Source: a virus
IMG/VR virus record: IMGVR_UViG_3300045996_001029
Span: 1-48,404 of that record
Strand: one strand, 5' to 3'
Length of the DNA stretch: 48,404 nucleotides
Under the pieces are notes generated by a model. It was not told the origin of the DNA, searched no databases, and saw only the letters and a program-made list of their open reading frames with translations. Positions 14,212-22,884 of the stretch are shown here, piece by piece (positions within the stretch are counted from its first letter, which is position 1; the number at the start of each line of letters is the position of its first letter). A program made the position numbers and the translations under genes.

Positions 14212-15660
14212 ATGGCGCTGTCTGATACCGAGTGGCTGTCCCGGCTGCTCCGCCAATGGCAATACGACATCTTGCTGCGGAGGACTTGGAACGCGCTCTA
14301 CGACTCGCTCCAGCCCCGTCGTGACCCGGTTCCCCAATACCGGGCGGCGTATGAGCGAATCCTGATGATGGCGAGGACGCCCTGGGCGCGGTTGGTCGTC
14401 GACCTCACCGAGGAGCGGCTCAAGGTCCAAGGCTTCCAGTTCGGGGAGGAGGAGGCCGAGAACGATCTGCTCTGGGAGCTGTTCCGGGCCAACTCGATGG
14501 AGGCGATGCAGTCGGTCGTCCACCGCGAGGCCGTCACCACCGGGACCTCGTATGTGTCGGTGTGGCCCTCGGAGGGCGATCCCGAGACCCCCAAGATCAG
14601 AGCCGAGTCCTCCCTCACCACCACTCACGAGAACCAAAGCGGGGATCCCCATGTGGTCGCCGCCGCCTTGAAGGTGTGGCTCGACACCGCCTCGGGCGAG
14701 GCCCGGGCCAACCTCTATTTCCCGGATCGAGTGGTCCGCTACGCCACCCAGGTCACCACCTCGGAGATAGCCACCGTCGACCTCTACTCGGAGGCATTCG
14801 CTATGAGGGGAGGGTGGGAGCCGCTCTCGGAGGTGGCCCACGACTACGAAGTGGTGCCGATGGTCCCGTTCACCACCCGGCCCGACTACCGGGGGTATGG
14901 GCGTTCCGACCTCCGGGACATTGCCGAGATAATCGCCCGGATCGAGTACCTCACCTCCAACACGATGCTGGCGGTTGAACTCGGGGCCCTTCGCCAAAAG
15001 TGGGCGACGGGGCTGGAGATACCGACCGACCCGGACGGCAACGAGGTCGAGCCGTTCAAGGTGGCCCTCGACCGGCTGTGGATTTCGGAGGACCCCGACT
15101 CCAAGTTCGGCGCTTTCCCCGCCACCGACATCACCCCCTACCTCAAGGCCATCTCCGATGCCATCGGCCAGCTATCGGCGGTGTCGAGAATCCCGCCCAC
15201 CTACTTCGTCCAGACCGACCTCGCCAACCCGCCCTCGGCGGCGAGCCTGGAAGCCTCCGAGACCGGGCTGATCAACAAGATCAACGAGCGCCAGGTCGGG
15301 TACGGGGAGAGTTGGGAGACGGTGGCCCGGCTGGTGATGAAGGTGGCGAAGGTCGAGGCCCCGACCGATGCCCTGGCGACGCTGAACGTTTTGTGGAAGG
15401 ACGCCCGGACCCGCTCCGACTCCCAGATCATGGACGCGGCGGCGAAGATGCAAGCGGTCGGGGTGCCTTGGGAGACGATCATGGAGTTCATCGGCTTCAC
15501 GCCCGAGGAGATTTCCCGGATGGAGTCGCAGCGAGCCGCCGACGTGTTCCAAAAGCTGATGCAAGGTGCGATAGTGGGAGCGGCGCCCCCCGGCCTGAGT
15601 TCCCCTGTAACCCCCCCTTCACAGACCGGCGGGGCGCCCCCTGGCGTGAACGGTGGCTGA
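14212..15660 (+). CDS. Portal protein, SPP1 gp6-like
   Basis: 482 aa, a normal size for the family. Features seen: an N-terminal helical clip-wing region (WARLVVDLTEERLKVQGFQF), a central VPMVPFTTRPDYRGYGRSDL segment with the P-x-V-x-F and G-x-S pattern of portals, and a long helix near SAVSRIPPTYFVQTDLANPP. The C-terminus is Pro/Gly-rich. The ring of this protein is the DNA channel at one capsid vertex. It overlaps the following MuF-like gene by eight bases. Confidence 0.92.
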   Translation: MALSDTEWLSRLLRQWQYDILLRRTWNALYDSLQPRRDPVPQYRAAYERILMMARTPWARLVVDLTEERLKVQGFQFGEEEAENDLLWELFRANSMEAMQSVVHREAVTTGTSYVSVWPSEGDPETPKIRAESSLTTTHENQSGDPHVVAAALKVWLDTASGEARANLYFPDRVVRYATQVTTSEIATVDLYSEAFAMRGGWEPLSEVAHDYEVVPMVPFTTRPDYRGYGRSDLRDIAEIIARIEYLTSNTMLAVELGALRQKWATGLEIPTDPDGNEVEPFKVALDRLWISEDPDSKFGAFPATDITPYLKAISDAIGQLSAVSRIPPTYFVQTDLANPPSAASLEASETGLINKINERQVGYGESWETVARLVMKVAKVEAPTDALATLNVLWKDARTRSDSQIMDAAAKMQAVGVPWETIMEFIGFTPEEISRMESQRAADVFQKLMQGAIVGAAPPGLSSPVTPPSQTGGAPPGVNGG

Positions 15661-16465
15661 GGTATCCCCGCTGGTCCTCGACCGGCTCGCCCAAGCCCAC
15701 CACTACGCCTTTACCCGAATCCAAGAGGCTGCCCTCGCTGCGGTCACGGCACTGTGGCTCGAGCTCACCACCAACTCGCTCACCGACGAGGAGCGGTGGC
15801 TGGCGGGGCTGTGGGCGGTCATCGAGGGATCGGCCCGGGTGTCCTCGTATGAGGCAGCGGCCTATCTCCAAGCCCAGCTCGACTACACCGGGATCGCTCC
15901 CCGGCTCCCCGCCCCGGACTTGTCGTGGCTCCGGGAGGACTTCGACGCTTGGGCGGTGACCCCGATCCGGGAGGCGACGGCGCGGCTCGCTGCGGAGCCG
16001 GACGTGGCTTACGAGGTGATTGTCCGGGAGACGGTGCCGGTGGTCCGAAAGCTGACCGACACCGTGTTGCGAACCGTCGAGGTCCGGTCCATAGACGCCC
16101 TGGTGTCGAGTGAGGCGTTCGCCGCCTCGACCACCTTCGTCGGCACCCGCCCGGAGGAGCAGTTCCGCCCCCTCACGACGGGGGAGGCCAGGGCCTTGGC
16201 GGATCGGCTCAACGGGAAAAAGCTCACCAAGCAGTACATGCGCGTCACCCAGGCCGGGGCGTGCGGGTGGTGCCAGGTCGTAGCCTCACGCCTCTACTCC
16301 CACGGAGCCACCCTCCGCGGGGAGGGCTGGCACGACCGATGCCGGTGCACGTGGCGGGAGGTCACCCCCGACGAGGCGGCGACTTGGAGTAACCCGCTGG
16401 CCGGGGACTGGCAGGACGTGATCAAGGAGCGGGCCGAGGTGCCCGAGACAGGAGATGAGCAATGA
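15653..16465 (+). CDS. MuF-like minor head protein
   Basis: 270 aa. Helical N-terminus, then a C-terminal MuF-type motif: ACGWCQVVASR (C204, C207), H227 and CRC (C230, C232), the usual C-x2-C...H-x2-C-x-C zinc set of capsid morphogenesis proteins. It follows the portal gene, the standard place. In related phages a few copies enter the head and may travel with the DNA. No toxin domain is fused to it. Confidence 0.86.
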   Translation: MAEVSPLVLDRLAQAHHYAFTRIQEAALAAVTALWLELTTNSLTDEERWLAGLWAVIEGSARVSSYEAAAYLQAQLDYTGIAPRLPAPDLSWLREDFDAWAVTPIREATARLAAEPDVAYEVIVRETVPVVRKLTDTVLRTVEVRSIDALVSSEAFAASTTFVGTRPEEQFRPLTTGEARALADRLNGKKLTKQYMRVTQAGACGWCQVVASRLYSHGATLRGEGWHDRCRCTWREVTPDEAATWSNPLAGDWQDVIKERAEVPETGDEQ

Positions 16466-16992
16466 CGACGGAGGGAACCCCACCCCCCGAGGGCGATACC
16501 CCGCCCGAGGAGATAGATGACCCGGTCAAGCTAAAGAGCCTGTTCGACAAGAAAAAGGCCGAGAACGTGAGCTTGCGGACCCGGGCCACCACCGCCGAGC
16601 AGCGGGCCGAAACTGCCGAAAAAGCCCTGGAACAGCTGAAGGCGCAGTCGATGACCGACACCGAGAAGCTGATCGAGACGGCCAAGCGGGAGGCGACCGA
16701 GGAGGTCGATGCCCGGTATCAGGTGCTTCTAAAAACAGAGCGGCTTAGAGCTAGATCGGCGGGCAAGGTCAACGACCCCGACGACGCGATCCGGCTCTTG
16801 GACCTGGACGCGCTGTCCCTCGACGACGAGGAGGGGATGGACAAGGCCATCGAAGCCCTCATCAAGCAAAAGCCCTACCTCGCCGCCAAATACACCGTTC
16901 CCACCATCGACCAAGGACCCCAGGGCAAGGACGAGCCGCCGAAGGAGGACGCCAACTCATGGTTGCGGAGAGCGATCGGCGGAGAGCGGTGA
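16462..16992 (+). CDS. Capsid scaffolding protein
   Basis: 176 aa, acidic and almost wholly helical. The N-terminus is Pro/Glu-rich (TPPPEGDTPPEEIDDPVKL). A coiled coil runs over about residues 28-100 (AEQRAETAEKALEQLKAQS), and a short basic C-terminal helix (SWLRRAIGGER) is the likely capsid-binding hook. Position between the MuF-like and capsid genes supports the call. No protease gene is adjacent, so scaffold removal must use another route or simple exit. Confidence 0.85.
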   Translation: MTTEGTPPPEGDTPPEEIDDPVKLKSLFDKKKAENVSLRTRATTAEQRAETAEKALEQLKAQSMTDTEKLIETAKREATEEVDARYQVLLKTERLRARSAGKVNDPDDAIRLLDLDALSLDDEEGMDKAIEALIKQKPYLAAKYTVPTIDQGPQGKDEPPKEDANSWLRRAIGGER

Positions 16993-17195
16993 CCGCAGCG
17001 GAGGCGCTGCTACAGGCGATTGTCCTAGAGCCGGGGGATCGAGTCGCCTTCCATCTCGGGGAGGACCCGTCCAAGGAGTTCATCGAGGCGGCGAAGGCAG
17101 CTGTCTTGGAAGCGTGGGGCGACGAAGTTCCGGTACTTTTCGTGGCCGGTCCCACCGTCGTCACCGTCGTCAGGGGAGTCGAGAAGGAACTTTAG
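16989..17195 (+). CDS. Hypothetical protein between scaffold and capsid
   Basis: 68 aa. The start chosen is GTG 16989, which overlaps the scaffold stop (GTGA); an ATG ten codons earlier lies within the scaffold gene. The protein (TAAEALLQAIVLEPGDRVAF...) is a small alpha/beta domain ending in a hydrophobic strand (VLFVAGPTVVTVVRGVEKEL). No family is recognised. Its place suggests a head-assembly or decoration role. Confidence 0.62.
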   Translation: MTAAEALLQAIVLEPGDRVAFHLGEDPSKEFIEAAKAAVLEAWGDEVPVLFVAGPTVVTVVRGVEKEL

Positions 17196-17480
17196 GGCTA
17201 CATGCCCAGGCCCTGAGGCACGTAGGGCGATGTTTCCTCGGTCCCTTAACCTCGGGTGCGGAAGGTTCCGAATCTTCGTTAGAGAGGCCGTGAGGGGCCT
17301 TAGAACGTGTTTCGTCGCTACGGCGGGCGCGAAATAGGCTATCTTCGCGCCTCAGAAGCGATCCGGCCCTCGATCGGTGTCCTTGCGGCGGGTATCGGGC
17401 CTCAGATGCGATCACTTCACGACGCGAGCCCTTTGCGGCGGTCGGAGTAATTCTGTTCCCTATGTCGTAGGAGGCTCGCT
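17196..17480 (+). promoter_or_regulatory. Structured gap before the capsid gene, with dispersed element copy B
   Basis: CCAGGCCCTGAGGCA at 17206-17220 also occurs at 35215-35229. At about 17277-17320 lies CGTTAGAGAGGCCGTGAG with GGGGCCTTAGAACGTGTTT, matching copies at 2395, 35282 and 45849. A perfect 8-bp stem GGCGCGAA/TTCGCGCC (17326-17333 with 17344-17351) follows, then two copies of CCTCAGA(A/T)GCGATC (about 17350 and 17400). The region probably holds the capsid promoter or a processing site. No consensus promoter hexamers are evident. Confidence 0.55.
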
Positions 17481-18482
17481 GTGGCGAACCCTGTCATCAT
17501 CGACCGCCCAGACCTTTCGGTAACTGTTCCGCCAACCCCGGCAGGTACCTCGGGTCTGATCCCGGTCGGCTATTCGACCTCGATCATCCAGGAGGCCGTC
17601 GAGCAGTCGATGGCCCTGTCTACCTTTCGCCGGGTCAACATGCCGAACGGGGCGCAGGTGCTTCCCGTCCTCGACGTGCTGCCTGTGGCGAAGTGGGTTA
17701 CCGGCGAACCGTCCTCGGGAGGCTCCCAGGCGGGAAAGAAGCCAGTCACCCAGCAGCAGTGGAAGGGCGTCAACCTGATTGCCGAGGAGATCGCGGTCAT
17801 CGTGGTCATCCCCGAGGCAGTCATCGAGGACGCTGCCATCGACCTGTGGGCGGAGGTCACGCCCCGGCTCGGTGAGGCGATTGGGTATGCGATCGACTCG
17901 GCGGTGTTCGCCGGGACCAACAAGCCCGCATCCTGGCCCGCCGCCATCATCCCCGCCGCCACCGCAGCCGGTCACGTCGCCACCGGCACCGGGACCATCC
18001 CCGATCAGACCGACTTCAACGAGGCGATGGGCTTCGTGGAGATGGACGGGTACATGCCCTCTGACGTCTACTCGGCGGTCGCCATGCGTGCCGGTTTCCG
18101 AGGCTGGACGATCAACGGCATCCCCGTCTACCTGTCCGACTTCCGGGACGACGGGCGGGTGGACTCGGTGTACGGGCTGCGAATCCGGTACGACCGGACG
18201 GGCGCCCTCGGCACCGCCGCCAACAAGACCTATGCCGTGGTCGGGGATGCGTCCTACGCCATCTTGGGCGTGCGCACCGACCTCCAGTACAAGGTCCTCA
18301 CCGAGGCCACGCTCGACGTGAGCGCAGCTGGTGACGGGTCCGAGCTGGTCTCTCTAGCCCAGCAGGACATGGTCGGCTTGCGGGTGCGGGGGCGTTTCGC
18401 CTTTGCCGTGGCCAATCCGGTCACGTACCTCCAGCCCGCATCCGCGAGCCGGTACCCGTTCGCTGCCGTCAAGGGCATCTGA
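17481..18482 (+). CDS. Major capsid protein, HK97-like fold
   Basis: 333 aa with a GTG start and TAGGAGG eight bases upstream. The N-arm (SVTVPPTPAGTSGLIPVGYS), spine-helix-like segment (ITEAVEQ-type IIQEAVEQSMALSTFRRVNM), P-loop-like central region and the late GDASYAILGVRTDLQYKVLT strand agree with the HK97-type capsid of actinophages. The length leaves no room for a large delta domain, consistent with the separate scaffold gene. A strong hairpin follows the stop, as expected for setting its high expression. Confidence 0.9.
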   Translation: MANPVIIDRPDLSVTVPPTPAGTSGLIPVGYSTSIIQEAVEQSMALSTFRRVNMPNGAQVLPVLDVLPVAKWVTGEPSSGGSQAGKKPVTQQQWKGVNLIAEEIAVIVVIPEAVIEDAAIDLWAEVTPRLGEAIGYAIDSAVFAGTNKPASWPAAIIPAATAAGHVATGTGTIPDQTDFNEAMGFVEMDGYMPSDVYSAVAMRAGFRGWTINGIPVYLSDFRDDGRVDSVYGLRIRYDRTGALGTAANKTYAVVGDASYAILGVRTDLQYKVLTEATLDVSAAGDGSELVSLAQQDMVGLRVRGRFAFAVANPVTYLQPASASRYPFAAVKGI

Positions 18483-18487
18483 TATCT

Positions 18488-18549
18488 CCGGTGAAAACAG
18501 GGGGCGCTTCCTCGTAGCGAGTACGGCGCCCCCCACCGGATAGGAGGCA
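18488..18549 (+). terminator. Large nested hairpin after the capsid gene
   Basis: Outer CCGGT/ACCGG (18488-18492 with 18545-18549) and inner GGGGGCGC/GCGCCCCC (18500-18507 with 18536-18543) enclose a small CTCG-TAG-CGAG stem. There is no U run. It is probably an attenuating terminator or an mRNA-stabilising end that favours capsid over downstream genes. Confidence 0.7.
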
Positions 18550-18552
18550 GTA

Positions 18553-18765
18553 ATGCATCTTTCGACGACCGGCCCCATCACCTCGAAGCGGTGGGTCTAT
18601 GCCACCGGGGAGACCGATCCCGTAGTGCCGGAAGGTCTGGCCGCAGGCTCGCCCACGTCCAGTTGGCTCAAGGCCGACATTCAGAACTGGCTCACCGAGA
18701 ACGACATCGAGTGGGACTCGGGGATGACCAAGGACGAGCTGTTGGACTTGGTCCCTGAGGAATGA
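18553..18765 (+). CDS. Small head protein with HeH/LEM-like domain
   Basis: 70 aa. The C-terminal half (SWLKADIQNWLTENDIEWDS, then MTKDELLDLV) is a helix-extension-helix motif like the HeH/SAP-type ends found in phage head proteins beside the capsid gene. The N-terminal half is short and unstructured. AGGAGGCAGTA precedes the start. It overlaps the next gene (ATGA). Confidence 0.7.
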   Translation: MHLSTTGPITSKRWVYATGETDPVVPEGLAAGSPTSSWLKADIQNWLTENDIEWDSGMTKDELLDLVPEE

Positions 18766-19541
18766 CGCTCGCAGGGTACGAACTCCCGTTCGACTCCATA
18801 ACCTCCGACTCGCCGGTGGCGGTGCGGCTCGGGGACACGCTGCCGGTGGTGACGGCGCAGCTGGTGAAGGACGGGGGGCCTCCGATAGACGCCGACGATT
18901 GGACTAGTCACCTCGAGCTCGTCAACTCGGCGGGTGTGATCGTGGAGACGATCGACACCTCCTATGACGCTGCGACCAAGACCTTCTACTACCCCTGGCC
19001 CCAGCCATTCGACACTCACGCCGAGTACCGATCGGAGTTCTTGGTCTCCTCGACCGACGCCACCCAGGTGATGCACTTCGCAGGGCCGGCCATCTATGCC
19101 TATGACCCGGCGTTGCTCTGGGCCGACCCCCAGACCGTGATCGCTTTGGCGGGTGGCGGGTACTCGACTTCGGAGGCGGTCCAGGCGATCTACATAGCCA
19201 CCAATGCCGTGAGGGCGTGGGCGACGGTCCCGGTCCCATCTCCTGTACCGGATGCCGTGCGGGGGGCGGTGGCGATCCTCGCGGCCCGCGTCCTCACCGC
19301 CCCATCTCCCGGCACCCCCGAGTCGGTCGGCATCTTGTCGGAGCGGATCGGGGACTACTCGGTGCGCTATGCCGATCAGGGCCGACTCAGCATCGAAGGC
19401 ACCGAGGTCGAGGGGCTTTTGGCCTGGCTGCGCCCGGGGGTCTACGCCGCTGATATCGGACCCAAGTACGACGGGTTCCACTCTGTATCGTCGGGCTATC
19501 CGCCAGTCACCATCATCGAGGAGGAGGAGGTCGTCCCATGA
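18762..19541 (+). CDS. Head-tail adaptor with an N-terminal Ig/BppU-like domain
   Basis: 259 aa, apparently two parts. Residues about 20-105 (RLGDTLPVVTAQLVKDGGPP..., DTHAEYRSEFLVSSTDATQV) form a beta domain like the N-terminal domain of baseplate upper proteins. Residues about 115-235 are helical (EAVQAIYIATNAVRAWATV, VRGAVAILAARVLTA, ERIGDYSVRYAD) and fit a head-tail connector of the gp6/gp15 type that docks under the portal. The beta domain might support an appendage; the next gene is a fiber. Confidence 0.68.
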   Translation: MTLAGYELPFDSITSDSPVAVRLGDTLPVVTAQLVKDGGPPIDADDWTSHLELVNSAGVIVETIDTSYDAATKTFYYPWPQPFDTHAEYRSEFLVSSTDATQVMHFAGPAIYAYDPALLWADPQTVIALAGGGYSTSEAVQAIYIATNAVRAWATVPVPSPVPDAVRGAVAILAARVLTAPSPGTPESVGILSERIGDYSVRYADQGRLSIEGTEVEGLLAWLRPGVYAADIGPKYDGFHSVSSGYPPVTIIEEEEVVP

Positions 19542-20557
19542 GTTCGCTGTATAAGGGCCTGGCCGTACCGGACTACACCGACTCGGCCGACGCGCCGCTC
19601 GCCTTCCAGCAGCTGATCGACTCAGGGCCCGTTCCCCGCTTCGCCAACGCCACGGCCCGGAACGCGGCGATCCCGGCTCCGGTGCTGGGCCAGGTCGCCT
19701 ATCGGCTCGACACGAAGGTGATCGAGGTCTACGGGCCAGGTCCAGGGACCTCGGCCAATGCGTGGCGGTCGGTCAACCCCCTCGTCCCCCCGGCCCACAC
19801 CCACCAAAGCGCCGACATCGTCTCGCTGAACGGGGCCAAGCTCACGGACAACTCGGTGGCGGTGTCGGGGTCGTCCGACAAGCTCTCCGGGGTCATCGCC
19901 AACGTCCACCTTCCCAACGCCACGGCCTCGGTCGAGGGGGTCTTGAAGGTGACGCCGGAACTCGATGATGCCTCCAACCTCAAGGCGCTCGCATCCTCGG
20001 CCGCGGGCAAGCTGGTCGCCAAGACCCTGACCGGCCTCCAGACCATGGCCGGCCCGCTCAAGCTCCCCAACGGCTCCGCTTCGGCCCCGGCGCTGCGGGT
20101 GGGAGCTTGGGGCGGAGGGATCTACGCCGACACCACCAACGCCATGGAAATGACGACCGGGCCAGGCGGGGTCAACTTCCGGCTCTCCGGGGAGGCTCCC
20201 GGCTTTCTCCCCGGTGTCGACAACCAGCTCCACCTGGGCGGGGCGGCCTATCGGTTCCGGGACGTGTATGCGGTGGACGGGTCGATCAACACCTCGGACC
20301 CGGCGAAGAAGGTGATCGAGGGGCGCATCGGCGGCGGGGTGTTGGAGATGATCCGGGATGTGATGCCGATCCGGTTCCGGTGGATCGACCACGACGACGG
20401 GGTGCACTATGGCTTCGACGCCTCCGAGGTCGAGGTGGTGATCCCCACCGTCGTCAAGGGCGAGCCGGGCAACCGGGGGATACGGGAGCGCGACCTGATC
20501 GCGCTGTTGTGGGCGGCGGTGCGGGAGCTAGACAGGAGGACCGCAGTTGGAACCTGA
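19538..20557 (+). CDS. Fiber with C-terminal S74 intramolecular chaperone domain, in the neck region
   Basis: 339 aa. A trimeric-fiber-like middle (Ala/Gly/Ser-rich repeats) leads to a C-terminal domain from about residue 249: SINTSDPAKK, LEMIRDVMPIRFRWI, VHYGFDASEV and DLIALLWAAVRELD. This is the S74 peptidase/endosialidase chaperone pattern with the Ser-Asp (253-254) and Lys (257/258) pair used for self-cleavage. Such domains trimerise tail spikes and then detach. Its location between the adaptor and stopper genes, not with the tail genes, suggests a head fiber or neck whisker. It overlaps its neighbours by 4 and 11 bases. Confidence 0.78.
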   Translation: MSSLYKGLAVPDYTDSADAPLAFQQLIDSGPVPRFANATARNAAIPAPVLGQVAYRLDTKVIEVYGPGPGTSANAWRSVNPLVPPAHTHQSADIVSLNGAKLTDNSVAVSGSSDKLSGVIANVHLPNATASVEGVLKVTPELDDASNLKALASSAAGKLVAKTLTGLQTMAGPLKLPNGSASAPALRVGAWGGGIYADTTNAMEMTTGPGGVNFRLSGEAPGFLPGVDNQLHLGGAAYRFRDVYAVDGSINTSDPAKKVIEGRIGGGVLEMIRDVMPIRFRWIDHDDGVHYGFDASEVEVVIPTVVKGEPGNRGIRERDLIALLWAAVRELDRRTAVGT

Positions 20558-20732
20558 CGAGAGTGTGACCAAGGACCCGGGCGAGGCCCGGGAGATGACC
20601 GAGCAGGAGTTCGCAACCCTCCAGCTCAATCAGATGATCGCGGCGCAGGCCCGGACGATTTCGGCCTTCCAGCACCGGGTTCACGAGTTGGAGATGACGA
20701 TCATCGAGTTGATGGCGGAGCGTGATGTCTAG
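20547..20732 (+). CDS. Small coiled-coil protein
   Basis: 61 aa from a TTG with GGAGGACCGCAG before it. It is acidic at the start (MEPDESVTKDPGEAREMTEQ), then one long amphipathic helix (LQLNQMIAAQARTISAFQHR). It sits between the fiber and the stopper gene and overlaps both. It could be a small neck or fiber-assembly factor; no family is recognised. Confidence 0.6.
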   Translation: MEPDESVTKDPGEAREMTEQEFATLQLNQMIAAQARTISAFQHRVHELEMTIIELMAERDV

Positions 20733-21069
20733 CCCCATCGAGCGCCTCCTCACCAAGCCCATTGCCCTGATTCGGCGGGAGGAGTCGGGGACCGAGGACG
20801 AGTGGGGATCCCCGGTGCTCACCGAAGTCATCACCGAGACCAAGTGCTATGTCCGACAGCGCCGCACCACCGACGCCTCCGAGGAGGGGACGGTCCTCTC
20901 CGAGCATTGGGAGGTCTTTCTCTCCCCCGAGACCACGATCCACGCCTGGGACGCGGTGGAGATGGACGGGGAGCGCTACGAGGTGATCGGCGCCCCCGAC
21001 CAAGAGTGGAACGCCCGATTGGGCCGGGTCAACCACATCACGCTCGCCATAGCCAGGGCCCGGCCTTGA
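20722..21069 (+). CDS. Head-closure (stopper) protein
   Basis: 115 aa from GTG 20722. The small beta-barrel pattern RREESGTEDEWGSPVLTEVI...CYVRQRR...FLSPETTIHAWDAVEMDGER and YEVIGAP matches head-tail joining proteins of the SPP1 gp16/HK97 type ('...G..Y.V.G.P'). It would close the channel after packaging. Its order after the adaptor supports the call. Confidence 0.78.
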   Translation: MMSSPIERLLTKPIALIRREESGTEDEWGSPVLTEVITETKCYVRQRRTTDASEEGTVLSEHWEVFLSPETTIHAWDAVEMDGERYEVIGAPDQEWNARLGRVNHITLAIARARP

Positions 21070-21524
21070 ATATCCGAGCCACCGTCGCCTGGCGGACCAA
21101 GATTTCACCCATGGAGCTGGGGGAGTTCTTCGCCGGTCCCGCCACCTATGAGCACATCGAGGGCCTGGCCTTCGCGGTGGTCGATGCGGCCGAGTCGATC
21201 CTGGCGGGGGTGAGCCAGCCCAAAGGCGACGAGGTGCACACCGCCGTCACCGAGTCGGCCTCGGGCAAGCGCATCTTCTGGTCGACGGACCCCGATGCGG
21301 TGGCGAAGCGGATGTTGGTGAAGGAGCCACAGGCTTGGCCGCTCTCCGCTCGGGAGGGCCAGCCCGCCTCCGTCCAGCTGATCGGGTTGGTGATCGCAGA
21401 CCACCCCAACTCGGAAAACTTCCAATACGGCCTCGACGGGTTCCCGGTGACCCGGTTCTTTACCGGGGCATTCGAGACGGTGGCGGCGTCGAGCGATGCC
21501 CGGTGGGAGGTGGCCGACGCATGA
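21066..21524 (+). CDS. Neck/tail-completion protein, HK97 gp10-like position
   Basis: 152 aa from a TTG that overlaps the previous stop (TTGA); an ATG at 21111 is an alternative. It starts NIRATVAWRTKISPMELGEF and has a C-terminal segment DGFPVTRFFTGAFETV. Homology is not obvious, but the order adaptor, stopper, this gene, terminator is where HK97 gp10-like proteins occur. Confidence 0.6.
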   Translation: MNIRATVAWRTKISPMELGEFFAGPATYEHIEGLAFAVVDAAESILAGVSQPKGDEVHTAVTESASGKRIFWSTDPDAVAKRMLVKEPQAWPLSAREGQPASVQLIGLVIADHPNSENFQYGLDGFPVTRFFTGAFETVAASSDARWEVADA

Positions 21525-21943
21525 TGGTGGACCCCGGCCCCGGGATCATCGACGTTCACGGCCTCTTGGTGCGCGAGCTCCGGGCCAATCAAGACCTGGC
21601 CGACAAGGTTGGGGCGCGCATTTACGCGCGCAAATACCCAGAACGAGTCACCCTCCCGGCGTGCCGGATCAACTACCCGAACGCCGACGCCATGGCGCAG
21701 CCCACCCTGAAGTGGTTTACGTATGATGGCCAGGTAGACGTTCACGCCGACACTCACATCGAAGGGTCGGCAATCGCGGCAGTGCTACAGACGGCGCTGA
21801 TCGCTTTGGAGAAGGCGACCTACCCCGAAGGGGTGGTGTCGACGGTGGAACCCTTCGGGGTTAGGAGTGGCTTCGATGCGGAGTGGACACCGCCGAAGCC
21901 ACATTGGATCGTCTCGGCGCGCATAAGGGCTTCGGGACCCTAG
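21521..21943 (+). CDS. Tail terminator protein
   Basis: 140 aa from ATG 21521 (the second codon is also ATG). PGIIDVHGLLVRELRANQDL, ARIYARKYPERVTLPACRIN and QVDVHADTHIEGSAIAAVLQ follow the alpha/beta layout of tail terminators (gpU/gp17-like), which cap the tube and join it to the head. It directly precedes the tail tube gene. Confidence 0.75.
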   Translation: MMVDPGPGIIDVHGLLVRELRANQDLADKVGARIYARKYPERVTLPACRINYPNADAMAQPTLKWFTYDGQVDVHADTHIEGSAIAAVLQTALIALEKATYPEGVVSTVEPFGVRSGFDAEWTPPKPHWIVSARIRASGP

Positions 21944-21961
21944 AGAAAGGCGGCACATCGG

Positions 21962-22870
21962 ATGCCGAATGCATTGCTGGGCAGCGAGGTTCGCGTTGCC
22001 GGTGCGGGTCACGTGTGGGCCGCGCCAGAAGGGGCCGCAGTCCCGTCGGACCTGACCGCTCCTCCACCCGGGTTCGTCGACATGGGCTATGTGACGACCG
22101 ATGGTGTGGGATTCACCTTCTCCCGAGAGTCCGAGGACCTCGACGCCTGGCAGGGCGACAAGGTCCGGGTCCTCTCCTCACGGGAGCCAATGACCCTGAC
22201 CTTCGCCTTGATGCAGACGAACGCCGATTCGCTGCTCTTGGCCCTGGGTGGCGGGGCCATCTCGGAGCTGTCTCCGGGAGTGTTCGAGTACCTGCCGGTA
22301 GCGGGCGAGAACCTGGTCCGGACACTGATCGTCGATTTCTCCGATGGTGAGATCGACTACCGCTACGTGATCCCTCGCGCTCAGGTCGAGGGTGACGTCA
22401 CGTGGACGCTGGTGAGGACGGACGCCCTCACCTACCCGATTACCTTCGGTGTCTTGGCCAATGAGCCGAAGTACCGCATCCTCTCCGACGACCCGGCGAT
22501 GGGCGAAGGCTCACTTCCCGGCGCCATCGGTGGGGGCGGTGGCGGCGGGCAGGCCACCGCATCGGTCGAAGCGGCTCCAGCCGCAGGGCCAACCGGAGAG
22601 GCGGAAGGCTCGCTCATCGTCGACTCATCCACAGGAGATGTGTGGGTGGTCAACACCTCGGGCGAGTGGGAGGACTCGACGGTTGTCGTCGCTCCCATCC
22701 CGGCCTCGGTCGGCCTCACCACCGTCGATCCCACCGTCACGCCCCCGGCAGGGACGTGGGTCGCGGACGACGTGGTGTGGCACGACGACGGGACGAACAC
22801 CTACAAGGCGTTCGTCTACAACGGAACCACTTGGGCGGCTGAGACCGGCTCCAACGTCGATATCACCTGA
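21962..22870 (+). CDS. Major tail (tube) protein with an appended C-terminal domain
   Basis: 302 aa. The first 185 residues (VWAAPEGAAVPSDLTAPPPG, GFVDMGYVTTDGVGFTFSRE, SREPMTLTFALMQTNADSLL) are a typical actinophage tube protein. A run of seven glycines (about 189-196) then leads to a second beta-rich domain of about 100 residues with repeated GDVWVVNTSGEWEDS and WVADDVVWHDDGTNTYKAFV segments. The extra domain would project from the tail surface and may bind sugars. A strong hairpin follows the stop. Confidence 0.87.
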   Translation: MPNALLGSEVRVAGAGHVWAAPEGAAVPSDLTAPPPGFVDMGYVTTDGVGFTFSRESEDLDAWQGDKVRVLSSREPMTLTFALMQTNADSLLLALGGGAISELSPGVFEYLPVAGENLVRTLIVDFSDGEIDYRYVIPRAQVEGDVTWTLVRTDALTYPITFGVLANEPKYRILSDDPAMGEGSLPGAIGGGGGGGQATASVEAAPAAGPTGEAEGSLIVDSSTGDVWVVNTSGEWEDSTVVVAPIPASVGLTTVDPTVTPPAGTWVADDVVWHDDGTNTYKAFVYNGTTWAAETGSNVDIT

Positions 22871-22884
22871 TGTCCAAGGGGGTG

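Noticed and set aside
19622-20407. Long minus-strand frame under the neck fiber gene
   Set aside because: Antisense shadow of the S74 fiber with no start signal and a low-complexity product.
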